In this document: positions 23,015 through 36,029 of the stretch, one piece after another
Position numbering within the stretch: position 1 is the first letter of the stretch
How the letters are laid out: the number at the start of each line of letters is the position of its first letter
Made by a program: the position numbers and the translations under genes
NCBI GenBank assembly: GCA_011316305.1
Contig: SAUG01000059.1
Span: forward strand, 61,574 to 125,573
Origin: Rusavskia elegans
Lineage: Eukaryota > Ascomycota > Lecanoromycetes > Teloschistales > Teloschistaceae
DNA length: 64,000 bases
Direction of reading: 5' to 3'
Notes under the pieces: model-generated
Told to the model about the DNA's origin: nothing
The model's database searches: none
What the model saw: the letters and a program-made list of their open reading frames with translations, nothing else

Positions 23015-24130
23015 ATATAAAAATATCGAAATTAGTAAAGTTTTAAAATTTACTATATAAATTTAATTTTAAAGATTCGAGAATACGAATATCAGAGTTA
23101 AAATAAATTTTAGATAAAGTAGTAGAAATATCGCGCGAGAAATATTAAAAATTATTAGCTTGCTACGAGGCTTTTATCGTCGTAAAAATAATAGATTTCG
23201 TATTAAAAACTATATATCTAGAAAAATATCTCGATAAATTTAACGCTAGATATATCGATCGCGGTAGCTAAATTTTTTAATTTATAGACGATTCCTAAAA
23301 ATATATAGATCGAACGAATTATAATATTAATATCGAAATCTGTAAACTATTAATTATTTTACTACGTATAACTAATACCGCTTTGTATTAAAACTATTTT
23401 GACGACTAAATTATCGAAATAAATTTTTTCTTTTAGAATATTACTAATATTATCTTTACGAAATTTATAATTTATATATAGATAATATCTATTATAATCT
23501 TTAAAAATTTAAAAAAAAAATTATATTTCTTTTAGATATAGAGATTTAGATACGATATTTATACGTATTATATATAATTTTAAACTCGTGATTTTAAAAA
23601 GTAATTAAAAAATAAATAAACTAAATTAGAAATATTCATTACGAATCTACGTTTTTTAACTAGAGGTTTATCCGTAGTTCTAAAAGATTTATCGGCGTTA
23701 TCGCTAGTTTAATCAAACGAAATAGAATTCTAGATCTATATATCGCCCTTTAAATCGTCTTCGATACGTTCGCGACAATAAAAGTTAAAGTTTAAAATAG
23801 ATTTTTTAATTTCCTCGAACTTTAGAATCTTAGGCGTTTTAGAAATAATAGAAACTTTAATTAAAATTTTAAAACGTTTAGATTTAGAGAAAATAGTATT
23901 AGAAAATATTATAAAACGATATTTTTTTACATTATTCGTTAAAGCTAGTCGCTACGCCGAATTAATTGTAGAAATATCGAAAGTAAATATTATAGATAAT
24001 ACTTCCGAAAAAGGATTAAAATTATAAAAGATATTCTATAAATAAACCGTAAAGTAATTAAAACGAATAAAAGATTTTTAAACTATAATAATAGATATAT
24101 ATATTTATTTATATATTTTTTCTTTGATTT
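23015..24130. repeat. RIP-mutated block, right part
   Basis: AT-rich. Around 23130-23290 a plus-strand frame reads like a mutated protein segment with only a few TAG/TAA stops, so a former gene or transposon ORF was here. I could not assign it. Normal composition resumes near 24130. Confidence 0.55.
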
Positions 24131-24746
24131 AATTATATTCCAGTTCGAAGTTTTGGCAGTACACTTGATTGAGATAATCAAGAAAGGAACCGTTACACTA
24201 CCGTGTCACTCCCGTTTCCAAAAAGCTTTGCCACTCGCTAAGGTACTTACCTTACCCAATGGATCCTAGAGAATGTACCTTGAAGTATGTCTTGACAAAC
24301 GACACCTTCACGCATTTCAGTATTCAGATCCACCAGGCGTCGACAAATTCGCATATTAAAACGAGTGCGCATTTAAATGAGTTTAATTGCGCCGCCGCTG
24401 CCATGGATCCTGACATGTCCGGACGACGGCGGCGGAGCTTGAATGACCCAATGTCTCTCTCCACATCGGCGGCATCATGTCTCAAGTCGGCATCTCATAT
24501 GATGAAGCCATCCACCCGATACGTATTGACCACTTTTCCCTTGCCGTTAGCTTGTCGGGAAGTCGCAGAATCCCTGACAAGGCGAATCTCTTTGATCTTC
24601 CTCTTCGCTTTCTTCTCCACAGCTACCTCTTTTTCCTTCTTCTCCTTCACACCACACACCTAGTTCAACAACGCCAAAGCCATCTCACCTTCCACATCGT
24701 ACCACATACTTTGAACTCCTCCACCAACAACCAACCATCCTTAACA
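24131..24746. other. 5' flank of the small membrane-protein gene
   Basis: Normal-composition DNA, pyrimidine-rich on the plus strand from ~24,600 to the start codon, as is common for fungal promoters and 5' leaders. The plus-strand open frame 24259-24663 is low-complexity near its end and is probably not coding. Confidence 0.45.
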
Positions 24747-25004
24747 ATGCCCCCTAAAAAACGAGGCCGCCCCTCCACATGCGCCGCCGACCCCACACCC
24801 GCTCTATCCTCCCCCTCCACCTCCGTCTTCGCACGTAATAAACCCCTTATCTTCACCATTCTCTTCACCATCGCCGTTCTCACCTACGCCTACTTCCGCA
24901 GCACTAACGCCACATACTGGAAACGCCAGTTCTTTGCCACGTTGGACGTGTTGGGGGAGAGGGCTGATCCGGGGACTTGTCAAAAAGGGCAACAGACGGG
25001 ATGA
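24747..25004 (+). CDS. Small single-pass membrane protein (85 aa)
   Basis: ATG in good context (ACAATGCC) after a long pyrimidine-rich leader. Basic N-terminus PPKKRGRPS, a Pro/Ser/Thr segment, one strong transmembrane helix (KPLIFTILFTIAVLTYAYF, ~residues 32-51), then a ~34-residue tail with an N-glycosylation sequon (NAT). The basic side before the helix predicts a type II orientation. The family is unknown. The abrupt short tail resembles the beginning of a larger type II protein, so it may be truncated or continue through an unseen intron. The same frame is open upstream to 24477, but the context favours this ATG. Confidence 0.5.
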   Translation: MPPKKRGRPSTCAADPTPALSSPSTSVFARNKPLIFTILFTIAVLTYAYFRSTNATYWKRQFFATLDVLGERADPGTCQKGQQTG

Positions 25005-25643
25005 ATATACATGGGACTTTGGGGATCCATGTTGGTGAGGCAGAGTACGACTGGGGATACAATGGGAGCAGGGGTTCTACACTGGCTGTGGGTGTTTGGC
25101 AGGCGAGGTGTATAGCTGCGCTTGTCGATGCTTGCGTGCGTCGACATGGCTTTCCCTCGGCTTGGTGCGGGCGTTGACTGCTACGATCGCTGCTGTTCGC
25201 CGCTGCTTCTCGTGACAATGCGTTGGGCAGTGTGTACAACAACTCGCCAAGGATGTTGCTACTTGTTACTACTTGTCATCAGCGATTGAATGTAATATCA
25301 TAATAATCAACGTCCCCTTCCCTCCCTCCACCACTGGACTTGGCATTCCACCTTCTACCAAAATCCCTTAAAACTCCATTGATTGCTCTCCCTTCTCCTT
25401 TGATTTCAACCTCTGACCATCCTCTTCTTCTCATGGCAGCGAGTTTCACCATCCCGATCCTTCCCGATCAAACCTGACGTGTAACTTCCCCCTAACTCTT
25501 GCTCTCTCAACCCTCTCTTCCCGCACCTCTTCTCTTCACCTCCCCCTCTCTCTACCTATCACGACCACCCGATCCAATCTCCCACTTCGGTGGCCTCGCT
25601 TCGCTACCTTCCAAGACCGCCCTTCACAATGCTCACCTGATCG
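25005..25643. other. Intergenic between the small membrane protein and the J-domain gene
   Basis: Normal composition. 25,290-25,640 is strongly CT-rich on the plus strand (many CCCTC/TTCTC runs), which fits a promoter and 5' leader for the downstream gene. No further gene is seen. Confidence 0.45.
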
Positions 25644-26956
25644 ATGAAGGGAGTAGACCATATAGGGAAGGATAAAAAGAGATTAAGATCATCTACCATG
25701 GGAGCCGTCGGGAGCAAACAATATTTGGAGGGCGCTAACCATAATGAAAAGGAGGTGCAAATCAATAGATCCTCTTACTCAGGGGCTCCACAGCAGATGA
25801 CTGGATCCATTCTTCATCACCTACTTTCCACCTCACCACCCTCTGAACAAGAGCCTTTCAAACGCGATTCGTATGAGCTTTTGGCTTCTCAAGACGCTTC
25901 ATCCATACCATTGGTATTACCAGTACTGAACACCTTCGCTTCCTCAGCGCCCCCAGCATCATCAACTTGACTACACTGCCCTCTTGCAAGAAGCGTTCAG
26001 ATTCGAAGGAGAGAATCCACCAGATCAACTTGTTGTTCTCAATGACCGATATGCCGGAATATGTTGTTTCAGCCCTCGGCTTCTTACTCGGCATCTTCCT
26101 CGGGATTCCAGAATCTGTTGTTTTGACCCTCGGCATCTTACTTAGGGTTCTATGGGAGATTCACGAAGCGACAAGAATACCCCCTCACGAGGACGAGGAC
26201 GAAGCTCAGTGTTCTATATGCTATGAGGTATTCATATTCCCCTTCTCCAGAAGTGACCACTGGAACTGTTTCGGATCGTCATCCTGTCGCAACAAGTGTT
26301 CGCTCTGCGGCAATGGCGCGAATTATTGCTGTACTGTAGCCCTTCATAACCACTGGCGCAGAATGCACCCGCAGCAGTTCTGTGAAGTTTGCCAAGACGT
26401 GAGTCTCGCCAGAAGCTCTTCCCCACTCCGTCGTTGCGATTGCGCAAGGCCACTTCGGTGTTACCAATGCCATATAGCGTTTCCGTGCGATGTATTGTTG
26501 CAAAACCATTACCGGGAGATTCACAATGTCCATCATTGCGACCATTGCCGCGTCTGGTATCTTGCTTCTGGGGAGCAGAAACATGATTGGCGATGCTTTC
26601 GTCCGAAGGTTGATATATGGGATGACGCTGGTTATGAAGCTCGGCGAAAGAGGGAAACCATCCGCGAGCTGCAGGAGGAAGAAGCATATCGCAGCGGCCA
26701 TTCGAATTCAGCGGGAATCGATGATCTCTATGCAAAGCTGAACGTCGATCCGTCCATCTCTCAAGAAGGGATCATCCGGAATGCACGGAAGAGAAGGATC
26801 GAGGTTCATCCGGATAGGCTCAAGAAGCCAGGCATGACAGATGTGGAGCTTGAGAAGATCGATGAGGTAGCGAAGGAGATTGGTGCCGCGGCTGATATCC
26901 TTGAGAATCCACAGAAGAGGCGCGAATACGATGAGGAATGTATGAAGCAAGTATAG
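25644..26956 (+). CDS. Zinc-finger and C-terminal J-domain protein (411 aa, 2 exons)
   Basis: Exons 25644-25913 and 25991-26956. The 77-bp intron is GTATTA..TTGCAAG and joins the two frames in phase; a donor 9 bp later is also in frame. A second ATG at 25698 has a better context (ACCATGGGA) and would begin MGAVGSK, which fits an N-myristoylation signal. Residues ~115-145 are strongly hydrophobic, perhaps a hairpin membrane anchor. Residues ~164-292 are Cys/His-rich: CSIC, CSLC with HNHWRRMH, and CYQCHIAF with HYREIH, a C-x2-C-x12-H-x4-H finger. Residues ~333-404 are a J domain with HPD at 363-365, the motif that stimulates Hsp70 ATPase. J domains normally recruit Hsp70; coupling to Cys/His fingers and a membrane segment suggests a tethered co-chaperone. 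Whether the fingers bind nucleic acid or protein is unknown. Confidence 0.75.
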
Positions 26957-28119
26957 AAGCCGACGGAGAAGGAACGTTGCCAACGTCATGCAAGTACTTT
27001 GTTGAGTAAGTCTCGGATAAGCATTTTGCGATTTGATCTTGGTGATAGCATGCTGACGTCGATCCGAGTTCTCTCTGGGTGTCTGTTGAAAGGCCTTGCC
27101 TGTGGCCCATCATTGTACTACCCTCCCCTAATCCCGAGAAGTGAAGCAGCGGTATATGTCTGCGGACAGCTCTTCCTGAAATGTAGCGATGGGTCTTTTT
27201 AGATACCTTAGGGGCAAGTACCCGTTTTTGAACAAAACGTCGATATAAAATTATCTAGAACGTTGAATTAATATATAATCTATTAAAAGTTAAATTCTAA
27301 TTAATAAAAATATTATATCGATTTCAAATTAATCGATTGTTCGATTTTACTAGCCGTTTTATAAAAAATCGCCGTTTTATTTAATAATAAATTTATTTGA
27401 TCTATCTAATAATGATAATCAATTTCTAATCGATTAAAATAATAAATTAACTAGAAATCCATTCGATTTTAGTTAAAAGTTAACTAAAAGTTAATATAAA
27501 CTAGAAGTTCGAATATTAACTGAAAGTTCGAATATTAACTGGAAGGTTTAATATTAATTTTCTAAAAAACTATATATAAATAATCGACTTCGCGTAATTA
27601 ATTAATTAATAGTATTAGTATAGATTTAATAGATAGATTACTTCTATATCACGTGACTCTTTAAATTTCACCTAGTAAAATTCTGATTACTAATTCTAGA
27701 ATGATTACTAAGCAATTCAGAGTTCGAATCCCGAGAAAACCTCTTTTTTAGAAATTTTCATCCGATTTTTACGCTTTCTATAGGGTATCTAGAATACTAA
27801 AATCGACGAATTAGGTTAAAATATCACGTAATCTATAGAATCGCTTATTTCCAGCTCTATTGTACCATTAAAATTAATAAATAAACTCGCTATTAACTAG
27901 ATATTAAATCGATATTGAAAAATAAATTCGTTATTAGCGAGTAATCTATAGGTTAATTAATTACTAATACGTTTCTAGTTATTAGAAAAACCTAGTGTTA
28001 GCTAAATTCGATGTTTATATATAATTCTTGATTACGTAATACAGCGAGCCAACTTCTAATTCGTTCAAATTAACTATTAAAAGAACGTTTTCGAAAAGTT
28101 CTCGCGAACGACGAGATTT
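26957..28119. other. 3' flank of the J-domain gene, then RIP-mutated sequence
   Basis: 26,957-27,210 is normal intergenic DNA. From ~27,215 the sequence is AT-rich and RIP-mutated with no recognisable coding remnant. A B-box-like GTTCGAATCCC followed by a T-run lies near 27,690, but no cloverleaf can be folded around it. Confidence 0.5.
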
Positions 28120-28741
28120 TGTTACGTCCACGACTCCACAGAGGTACTTTGGAAGATTGGCCAACTAAACGAAACCAATTATCTATAGTCGTCTATAGCC
28201 GCTATAGCCAATAAAGACTTTTAGTAGACGGCTATCTTCCGGTGTAGAATTCCAAGCTGATTTCCTATAACTATAGAGGAGTGAGACATTTATGTATACA
28301 AGTATCTCTACGCTAGGCCTATACCCGCTCCTATACCCGCTCTTACGATTAGCGACCGGATTAGTTAGTATCCGAATTTATATATAACTATATAATCCAG
28401 ATATATATTCTATAACCCTTTAAGCCGTTCGAGTGATTCAGAACCCTGACCACTACACCGGTACTATTAACTACGTTTAATATATATATCGTTTATTATT
28501 TCTATAAATAGTTTTTTATATTCGTTATTAATATAATTATTTAATATATTTCTACTATTTTTTTTTTTAATTATCTATATAATAAAGACGTTTTTTAATA
28601 TTATAACCGTATTTCGATAGCTCTATAAAATTAATTACGATAATCTACGCTAGAACTTTTTTACTATTTAGTAGCTCGTACTACGTCTATAACTATAGTT
28701 AAACTCGAACGTAACGCCTTTTGATATATAGAGACGTTACA
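28120..28741 (-). mobile_element. Solo LTR of element X, interrupted by a D-family LTR
   Basis: Reverse complement of the LTRs at 28782-29190 and 31683-32093. It starts TGTTACGTCC and ends GACGTTACA, and is flanked on both sides by GATTT (28115-28119 and 28742-28746), a perfect 5-bp target duplication. Removing the inserted 215-bp LTR and its duplicated target leaves ~403 bp, matching the other copies. It is less mutated at its left end than the other two. Confidence 0.8.
28243..28457 (-). mobile_element. Solo LTR of element D family (215 bp)
   Basis: TGTAGAATTCC..CCACTACA, the same sequence and length as the two LTRs of element D at 41085 and 48288. It is flanked by CCGG (or CCGGT counting the next base). 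The homologous X LTR at 28782-29190 has the unoccupied site CCGGTACTATT in reverse complement, so the empty site is directly visible. Confidence 0.85.
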
Positions 28742-28781
28742 GATTTTAACTAATCAAATATTAATTAGTTATTAATCTTTT

Positions 28782-31682
28782 TATAATATCTCTATATATT
28801 AGAAAACGTTACGTTCGAGTTTAGCTACAGCCGTAGACGTAGTCCGAACTACTAAATAGTAAAGAAATTCTAGCGTAGATTATTATAACTGATTTTATAG
28901 AGTTATAGAAATACGGTTATAATATTATAAAACGTCTTTATTATATAGATAATTAAAAAAAATAGTAGAAATATATTAAATAATTATATTAATAACTAAT
29001 ATAAAAAACTATTTATAGAAATAATAAACGATATATATATTAAACGTAGTCAATAGTACCGGAAAATAGCCGTTTACTAAAAACTTCTAATAAAAAGGTC
29101 GACTATAGCGGCTATAGACGGCTATAAAAAATTGGATTCGTTTATCTAACTAATTTTTTAGAATATTTCTAAAAAATTATAAATATAATACGGTTTCTTT
29201 TATATCGCTTTTTATCCAGCGTATTTTTTATCTATAGAATATAAAAAGGCCTAATTCTTTCTTTATTTTCTCTTTTATTAATAATTTTTTTTATATATTT
29301 TCGATAAAAATATCGGTTAAAATCTTTTTATTAAATTTAATTAAAGGGTATTATAATATCTTTTCATTATTTTTTATATATTTATAATTTTTTAAAAAAT
29401 ATAAAGTTAAAAATAACGGTAATATCTATAGCGAGTATATTTAGACTTAGAAATTCTATAACCTTTTAATTTCTAATACTATTTATATTATTTTTTATTT
29501 TATTTTATTTTTTTTATTAATTCTTTTTCTAAAAAAAATATTTTAAAAATAAAAAAAAATAGACTTTATTCTAATATTTCGAGTATTTTTAAAAAGTATT
29601 TTAAAGCCTATCGTTATATCGAGTCTTTTTTAGATTTTAAAAAAGAAATTCGTAACCGGCGTTTTATTTAAAAATCGGATCTTCGCCGACTTTTAAAAAA
29701 GTAAAAACGTTTTATTATTTATTATCGCGTTTTAGATAAATATAAAAACAATTTTATTATTTAGAAATAATACGTTTTATTTTATTTTAACGAATTCGAT
29801 AATTCTATAATATTTTACTCTTTTATTAGTTTTATATTAGCTATATAAAAGGCGTCTATTAAATTAATATCTAGATTTAATTTAGATAATTTTAATTATT
29901 TTCTAAAAGATTTCGACTTTTTTTAATTTTTGGAAATTATTTATTTATAAAAGAATATCTAATTGAAAATTCTTTTATCTAGTATTATTCGTTTTAATTA
30001 TTTCTAAATTATATTTTAATATTATTAATTATTTCGGTGTTTTTTAAAATATCTATTAGCGTTTATTTTTTAGCTACTATTTCGATCTATAATGATAAAA
30101 ATAGATTCTAATTAAATTTCTTATATTTTAGTTAAATATTTAGTATAGTTTCCGGTATTTTATTCGATCTAGAATTATTTTAACTTTTTCTATTTTTTTT
30201 AATAACGTTCTAGTAGAGTTTTTTAATATTATTTATTTCTATTTTTTAAATTAAATTTTAGTTTTTATTATACTCTAAAGCTAACTATGTTAGTAGATAG
30301 TAATATTCTTTTTAGATTTTTTTTTTCTATATTTCGCCTCCTTTTTTAAATAGAATATCGATCTTTTTAATTTATTTATAATTCGTACTTAATATAATAT
30401 TTAATTCCTTATATAAAAGGTTTTTATACGCGAAAAAGTATATTATCTATAGTTCTATCTTTTTTCTAACTATATATTTTTATACCGGTATTCTAGAAAT
30501 TAATTTTTTTTATTCGTTTTCTAATATTATATATTATCTAAAGCTTTCGACTATTATAAAATTTAATTTTCTAATAAAACTATTTTTTATTTTAATTTTA
30601 ATTTCTATAATTTTATTATTTTATTATCAAAGCTTCCGAATATATCTTTTAATCTAGTTATATAATCTTTTAGTAATTTTATTTTATTTTTTTCTATTTA
30701 TAAAAGCTATTATTTTATAACTTCCGATTTTAATTTTTAAAACTATTATAAAAGGTTTTCCTATTTTAGATAATTTAAATTTTAATATTAGTTTCTTTTT
30801 TACTTTCTTTAATTCTATAGAATATTATTCTAATTTTTTATTCCGATAAATAGATAAGGGAAATATTATTATAGTCGACTATTTAACTTTTAAATATATA
30901 TTTTCTAGCTTTTTTTTAGATAACTTTTCTATTAATTTAAACTAGTAATTAATTACTTCTATTTTTTTTTAATTAAATAATTTCTTTTAAAATAACCTAT
31001 CTTTTTATATATATAAAAAGTTTTAGTCCGCGATCTTTTATTTTCGGTAATATTAAATTCTATTAAATTTTCTTTAAACTATTTTTTAATAAATTTTATA
31101 CAATTTAATATTAATTCTAATTAAAATTTTAATTAGAAATATTAACGAATCTAGTTTTTTAATTACTATTATAGCTTCTTTAATTTTAATATAAAATTTT
31201 TTATAAAAATAGACTTTTAAAATTAAATTTTTCTAGTCGATTTTATAAACTAATATTCTGAGCTAAATAGTATAAATAGCTATCGATTTCTACTATTTTG
31301 AAACTATTAATTTCCTTCCTATTACCCTATTTTTATTATTATTTTTGAAGGCCTTTTTTATAGCTATAATTAGATTACTAGCGATATAGAAAATCTATAA
31401 TATTTTATTTTCTCTTTAATTTTCCGAAATATTAAAATAGTTTTTTATATAAAACTATATCTAATCAAAAACTATTTTTTCTAGATATAATATTATAAAT
31501 AAAATTTTAACTATTTTATTGAAAAATTGGTTTATATATAATATAAAGTAGATATTTATCTAGATAAACTATAGCTTTAAAGATTTTTTATATCTTTTAT
31601 AAATATTAAATATTACCGTTTTTATAATATTATTTCGATCTACAGAACGGGATAATAAAACTAATATAATAAATAAATAAAA
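28782..31682 (+). mobile_element. Element X: LTR plus internal region, unclassified
   Basis: LTR 28782-29190 (409 bp, TGT..ACA type ends after allowing RIP) followed by ~2.5 kb of internal sequence, then another LTR at 31683-32093 after which the same internal sequence begins again. The plus strand has one long frame with scattered RIP stops, rich in Phe, Ser, Tyr and Gln/stop positions; no reverse transcriptase or integrase motif is visible. It is either a non-autonomous LTR element or one whose coding part is not recognisable. Orientation is arbitrary. Confidence 0.55.
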
Positions 31683-32160
31683 TATAATTTTTCTATATAT
31701 TAAAAATTATTACGTTCGAGTCTAGCTATAGCTATAGATATAGTCCGAATTATTAATTAGTAAAAAAATTCTAGTATAAATTATTATAACTAATTCCGTA
31801 TAGCTGTAAAAATATCGTTATAATATTATAAAACGTCTACGTTATATAAATAATTAAAAGGAAAATAGTAGGAACGTATTTAATAGTTATATTAATAACT
31901 AATAAAAAAAGATATTTATAGAAATAATAAACGATATATATATTAAATATAGCCGATAGTATTAAAAGGTAACTATTTACTAAAAGTTTTTAGTAGAAAA
32001 TTCGGCTATAGCGGCTATAGATAACTATAGATAATTAGATTCGCTTATCTAACTAATTTTCTAGAACGTTTCTATAGAATTATAGACGTAATATAGTTTC
32101 CTCTATATTACTTTTTATCCAGCGTACTTTCCGTCTATAGAATATAAAAAGGTTCGATTT
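31683..32160 (+). mobile_element. Element X second unit, left part
   Basis: LTR 31683-32093 plus the first ~67 bases of the internal region, repeating 28782-29255 in the same orientation. It is interrupted at GATTT by element A and resumes at 58187. Confidence 0.7.
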
Positions 32161-32402
32161 TATTATAAGCTATTTAAACTGCCTGCAGCTTATATAAAAT
32201 TTAATGGAAGTAAAGGTACTGGCCGATGGTACCGGCTAACTAATACGCTAACTAAACCCGTTTAACCGCGGCTTATTAGCCCTACGGGATTCGTTGCCCG
32301 ATTAGGTCTAGCGCGCAGCCTTATTCGCTTATTTATAGAGAAGCTTTCTATTTATAATAGAAATATCAAGCTATTATTATTATATTAAATCGATCTATAA
32401 TA
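32161..32402 (+). repeat. Element A 5' LTR
   Basis: 242 bp. Contains the well-conserved, less mutated core ATTCGTTGCCCGATTAGG shared with the 3' LTR. Confidence 0.9.
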
Positions 32403-32639
32403 ATTAGTAATAATAAAAGATTTATTTATACGTATTATATAATATATATATATAACGGTTATAAATACTAATTCCCGTATATAACTACTAAATAATACTA
32501 GTAACGTTATTTGTATTTTCGAAAATACTAATTATTTTAATTAAATATATTTTATTAATAGTATTTATTAATTAACTACTATTTTTTACTAATTATATTT
32601 TATATATTTAGATACGATAGAAATAAAGCGGTTTATTAA

Positions 32640-33861
32640 TTAGATTTTAATTAATTAAAATAGTAATAGACGAGCTACTTTTATCTTTCGACGAGACTAC
32701 TATCTTTTTCGAATATTAACTCGTCGATTTTATAGATAAAACCGGTTTGGGATATACTATTGATTAGTACTAAAATATACTAGATTTATTAAACTTCGTA
32801 TATAATAATTATAGCGACTCTAGATTTTTTAAAACCGACGTAGATAATATAAAAGGCGCTAAAATAAAATTATCTTCTTAGGTACCCCGATCGCCTAAAT
32901 AGCCCGACGAATAGTTAGATAACGGGTATACTACGTAAACTACTATTAAACGCTTTAGAAAATATACGGCGGAAAACCGGAATAATTCTATATATATATA
33001 AACTATCGTAAATAATCGAACCTCTACTAAAAGTTAAAAAAAGGAAGATACGGTCGATAAAATACTAGCGGACCTTCCTATTTTATCTAAATCGGGTAAA
33101 ATCCGGAAGCTAAATACGGCGCGAAGTTATAGTTCGGATTTTATAGTAATATAATTCCTCGAAAAGTTAAAAGAATAGAATATAATAATCTAGATAAAAT
33201 TTATAGAATTTCGCTAATAAAGCTAATAGAGGAAAAAGACGCTTTTACCGCTGTCTAAACTTTCTATATTCTTTACTAAAACCGATAAATACGAGAAGTT
33301 CGTCGTAGACGATATTAGCTACTTTTACCCTTTCTATAATAATAAATCCGTCGAAACCTGGCGTTATATTAAATATATAGATAAAAATATTTATTTCCGT
33401 AATATCTATATCTTTACCGAACGAATTAAAAATATCGTTAGATTAAATAGTAAGGTTAAAAAAAACCTATAGATATATTTCCTCGGTAAAGCTCTATAAT
33501 AGTATTCTAATAAACTTTCGGATAAAGAAAAGTAATATCTAATAAAAGACTTCGATATATAGATTAATATTTTAATTATTTATTTTAAATCGCCGATAGA
33601 AAAAGAAATATATATTTTAAGTAAAAAAAAATATACTATCGAAGATATAAGCCGCTATCACGAGTTTCGTAAATACGACTAGACTAGATTATAAACTATA
33701 AAGATCGCCGAAACTACTAATATTCGGTAAATTATTATATAGATATAGATAGGCTTTACTATTCTATTCCGTACTATACTAGTTTTTAAATCTATAGAAA
33801 AAACTACCGTTAATACGTTTTTTCGTTTAATAGATAATTATAAGCTCGAAATCTAGGTTAT
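32640..33861 (+). pseudogene. Element A gag remnant
   Basis: A plus-strand frame with many TAG/TAA stops but otherwise protein-like, including DKYEKFVVDDISYFYPFY near 33,290-33,340. It is cut by insertion of element B at GTTAT and continues beyond 52,327. Its position directly after the 5' LTR supports gag. Confidence 0.5.
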
Positions 33862-34264
33862 TATTATGACCCTGGATTGGATTCTATACCAAGTCTAGTA
33901 ATCAATAATAAATCCTTTAGTATATACTAAATATTTAGAAGTTATTTAGTAATTAACATTATTTAATAGTATTAATTACTATTTACTATTAAATAGATAT
34001 TTAGTTATTTAATTAGATTTAATATACTAATTATATTAATTATACTAATTATAGAAAATCTTATTATCTATATAGATTTCGAACTCGACGCCTTTATAGC
34101 TTATATTTAATTTATTAGTTATCGCTATATACTATTCTAGTAATTAAACTAATTTATTCTCCTATTAATTTAAAATAAATATCTATTATACTTTCGTTTA
34201 TAGATATACCGATAAATCCAACTAATTTTTAGAAATATTAGATTCCTTCGATAGCTTTATAATA
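33862..34264 (+). repeat. Element B 5' LTR
   Basis: 403 bp, paired with 51925-52326. Strongly AT-rich and mutated. Confidence 0.85.
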
Positions 34265-34399
34265 TTTTAAATACCTTTAGAATATCTATTATAGATTAAC
34301 GTTAAGTTCCTATTTTAAATAACTTTTATCCTATAGTAAAAAAGTCCGAATCTAAAGAAAAGAAAATCTAGATAAAAGACGATAATAGTAATAAAAAAG

Positions 34400-35250
34400 T
34401 TAGTATTTCTACTATCAGTCTTTATAATTATAGTATTAAAATTAATAAACCGGATAAATATTATAGAAATTATAATAAATTAGAAAACTAGTTTATATAT
34501 TTAGATATATATTTCGTATTCTATTTTATACCCGATAAAAAAAAGATCTTTTTCGCCGTATTCTACTATCGAAGACAAGTTTAATACTAGATAAAATCTT
34601 TCTTTTACTAGTCTATAGATAATAAAAAAGATAGTAAATATATTTTTATATAGTTTATAAAATTTAAAAAAGCTATTTATAAAGTTTTTAGAATTTTAAA
34701 TAAAATTTAAACTATTAAACGCTTTATTTAATACTTTTAATAAAAGAACGTAGTATCTAACTACGCCGTATAATTTAAAAAGTAGATACTACTAATAGAA
34801 TAGAGCGACGATATTCTATATATAATATTTAAATAAAGATTTAAAAAACGAGTAAAAGACAAATTTATACGCGATAGTTATTTATATAATACTTTAGATA
34901 ATCTAATAGAATTATCTATCGACTTCGATAATAAACTATATAAAAGAGATATAGAAAAACGCTACGATAGTAGACTACGAGGTAACGCGGGATATTATCC
35001 GGAACGGCTCTATAAAAGATAATACTAAAGTAAAAAATAGTCCGGAAATAGTTACTATAGATCTATATCTATAGAACTAGATTCTATATAATAGCGATAT
35101 AAAAAGAAAAATCCTAGAAATAATAAAGAAAATAAAAATTCTAAAATATACTATAACTATAGTAAATTAGACTATTTCGCGAAAAAGTATTATTTAAACT
35201 AGATATAACGACGATAGTTTAACGCTACGCTAAGGAAAGAATCTAAAAAC
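34400..35250 (+). pseudogene. Element B gag with zinc-knuckle remnant
   Basis: Mutated plus-strand frame typical of gypsy gag, including KRYDSRLRGNAGYYPERLYK near 34,960-35,015. A mutated CCHC knuckle follows around 35,150 (YYNYSKLDYFAKKYYLN, where Cys codons TGT have become TAT). Confidence 0.6.
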
Positions 35251-36029
35251 TAGCGAGAAATAATTTTAAAAAACGACGATAGTAGTTCTAAATTCCAGGA
35301 AACCAGTTTAAATAAAAAATTTATATTTATAGAAAATATCAAAATACTATAGAAAGTAATTATAAATAATATTTTACTACGAATATTAACGGAATTAACT
35401 AGAAAGTTAGCCGTCTCTAAATAGATATCCGTAATAGAAAACGTTTAATAAACGGAACTAAAACCTATTTACTTTTAGATTTTTTATAATAATAAATTAG
35501 TAAAAAAAAGATTTATAGTAATCTATAAAAGATTTAAAGTCGTTTATAAAATATTTATTAATAATAAATACCTATAAAATAACTAGTAGAAATAAAAAGT
35601 AAATAATATCGTCGATATATTAGAAAAAGAATTTGAAAATAACGCTTTTAAAGATAAAATTATTTCTATACCGATATTATAACGGAAAAACGTAATAATA
35701 GAAAATTAATACGTATTACTTAGTTAGACTACCTGCTATAACGATAATTACGGGATCTACGAATCGGAAAAAAAAAGAGCTAGATTGTAAAGCGCCAGAC
35801 GCGTCATATAGGCCTTGGAGATATGATTGGAACGCTTAGAGACGAGGCTCGCCGTCTAGTCGCCAGAGCGTCGCTAGCGCGTCGGATCTCGATTCTTTCC
35901 CGCTTTCTCCTTTTCTTTATTACTAGGCTATACCCCAGTCTTTCTGAAGTATAAGTTAGTTCTATAATAAACCTTTCGTCTGGTCTATAATCGTATACTG
36001 CCCTAGAAATATATCTACTTTATAGTTCT

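Noticed and set aside
24259..24663. 134-codon plus-strand open frame upstream of the small membrane protein
   Set aside because: The end is Phe/Ser low-complexity and it overlaps the pyrimidine-rich leader; no coding features.
27685..27750. Possible tRNA or SINE (GTTCGAATCCC plus T-run)
   Set aside because: No acceptor or anticodon stem could be paired around the B-box-like motif.
28120..29190. A single large palindromic MITE
   Set aside because: The two arms are separate inverted LTR copies of element X; the left one has its own perfect 5-bp TSD.
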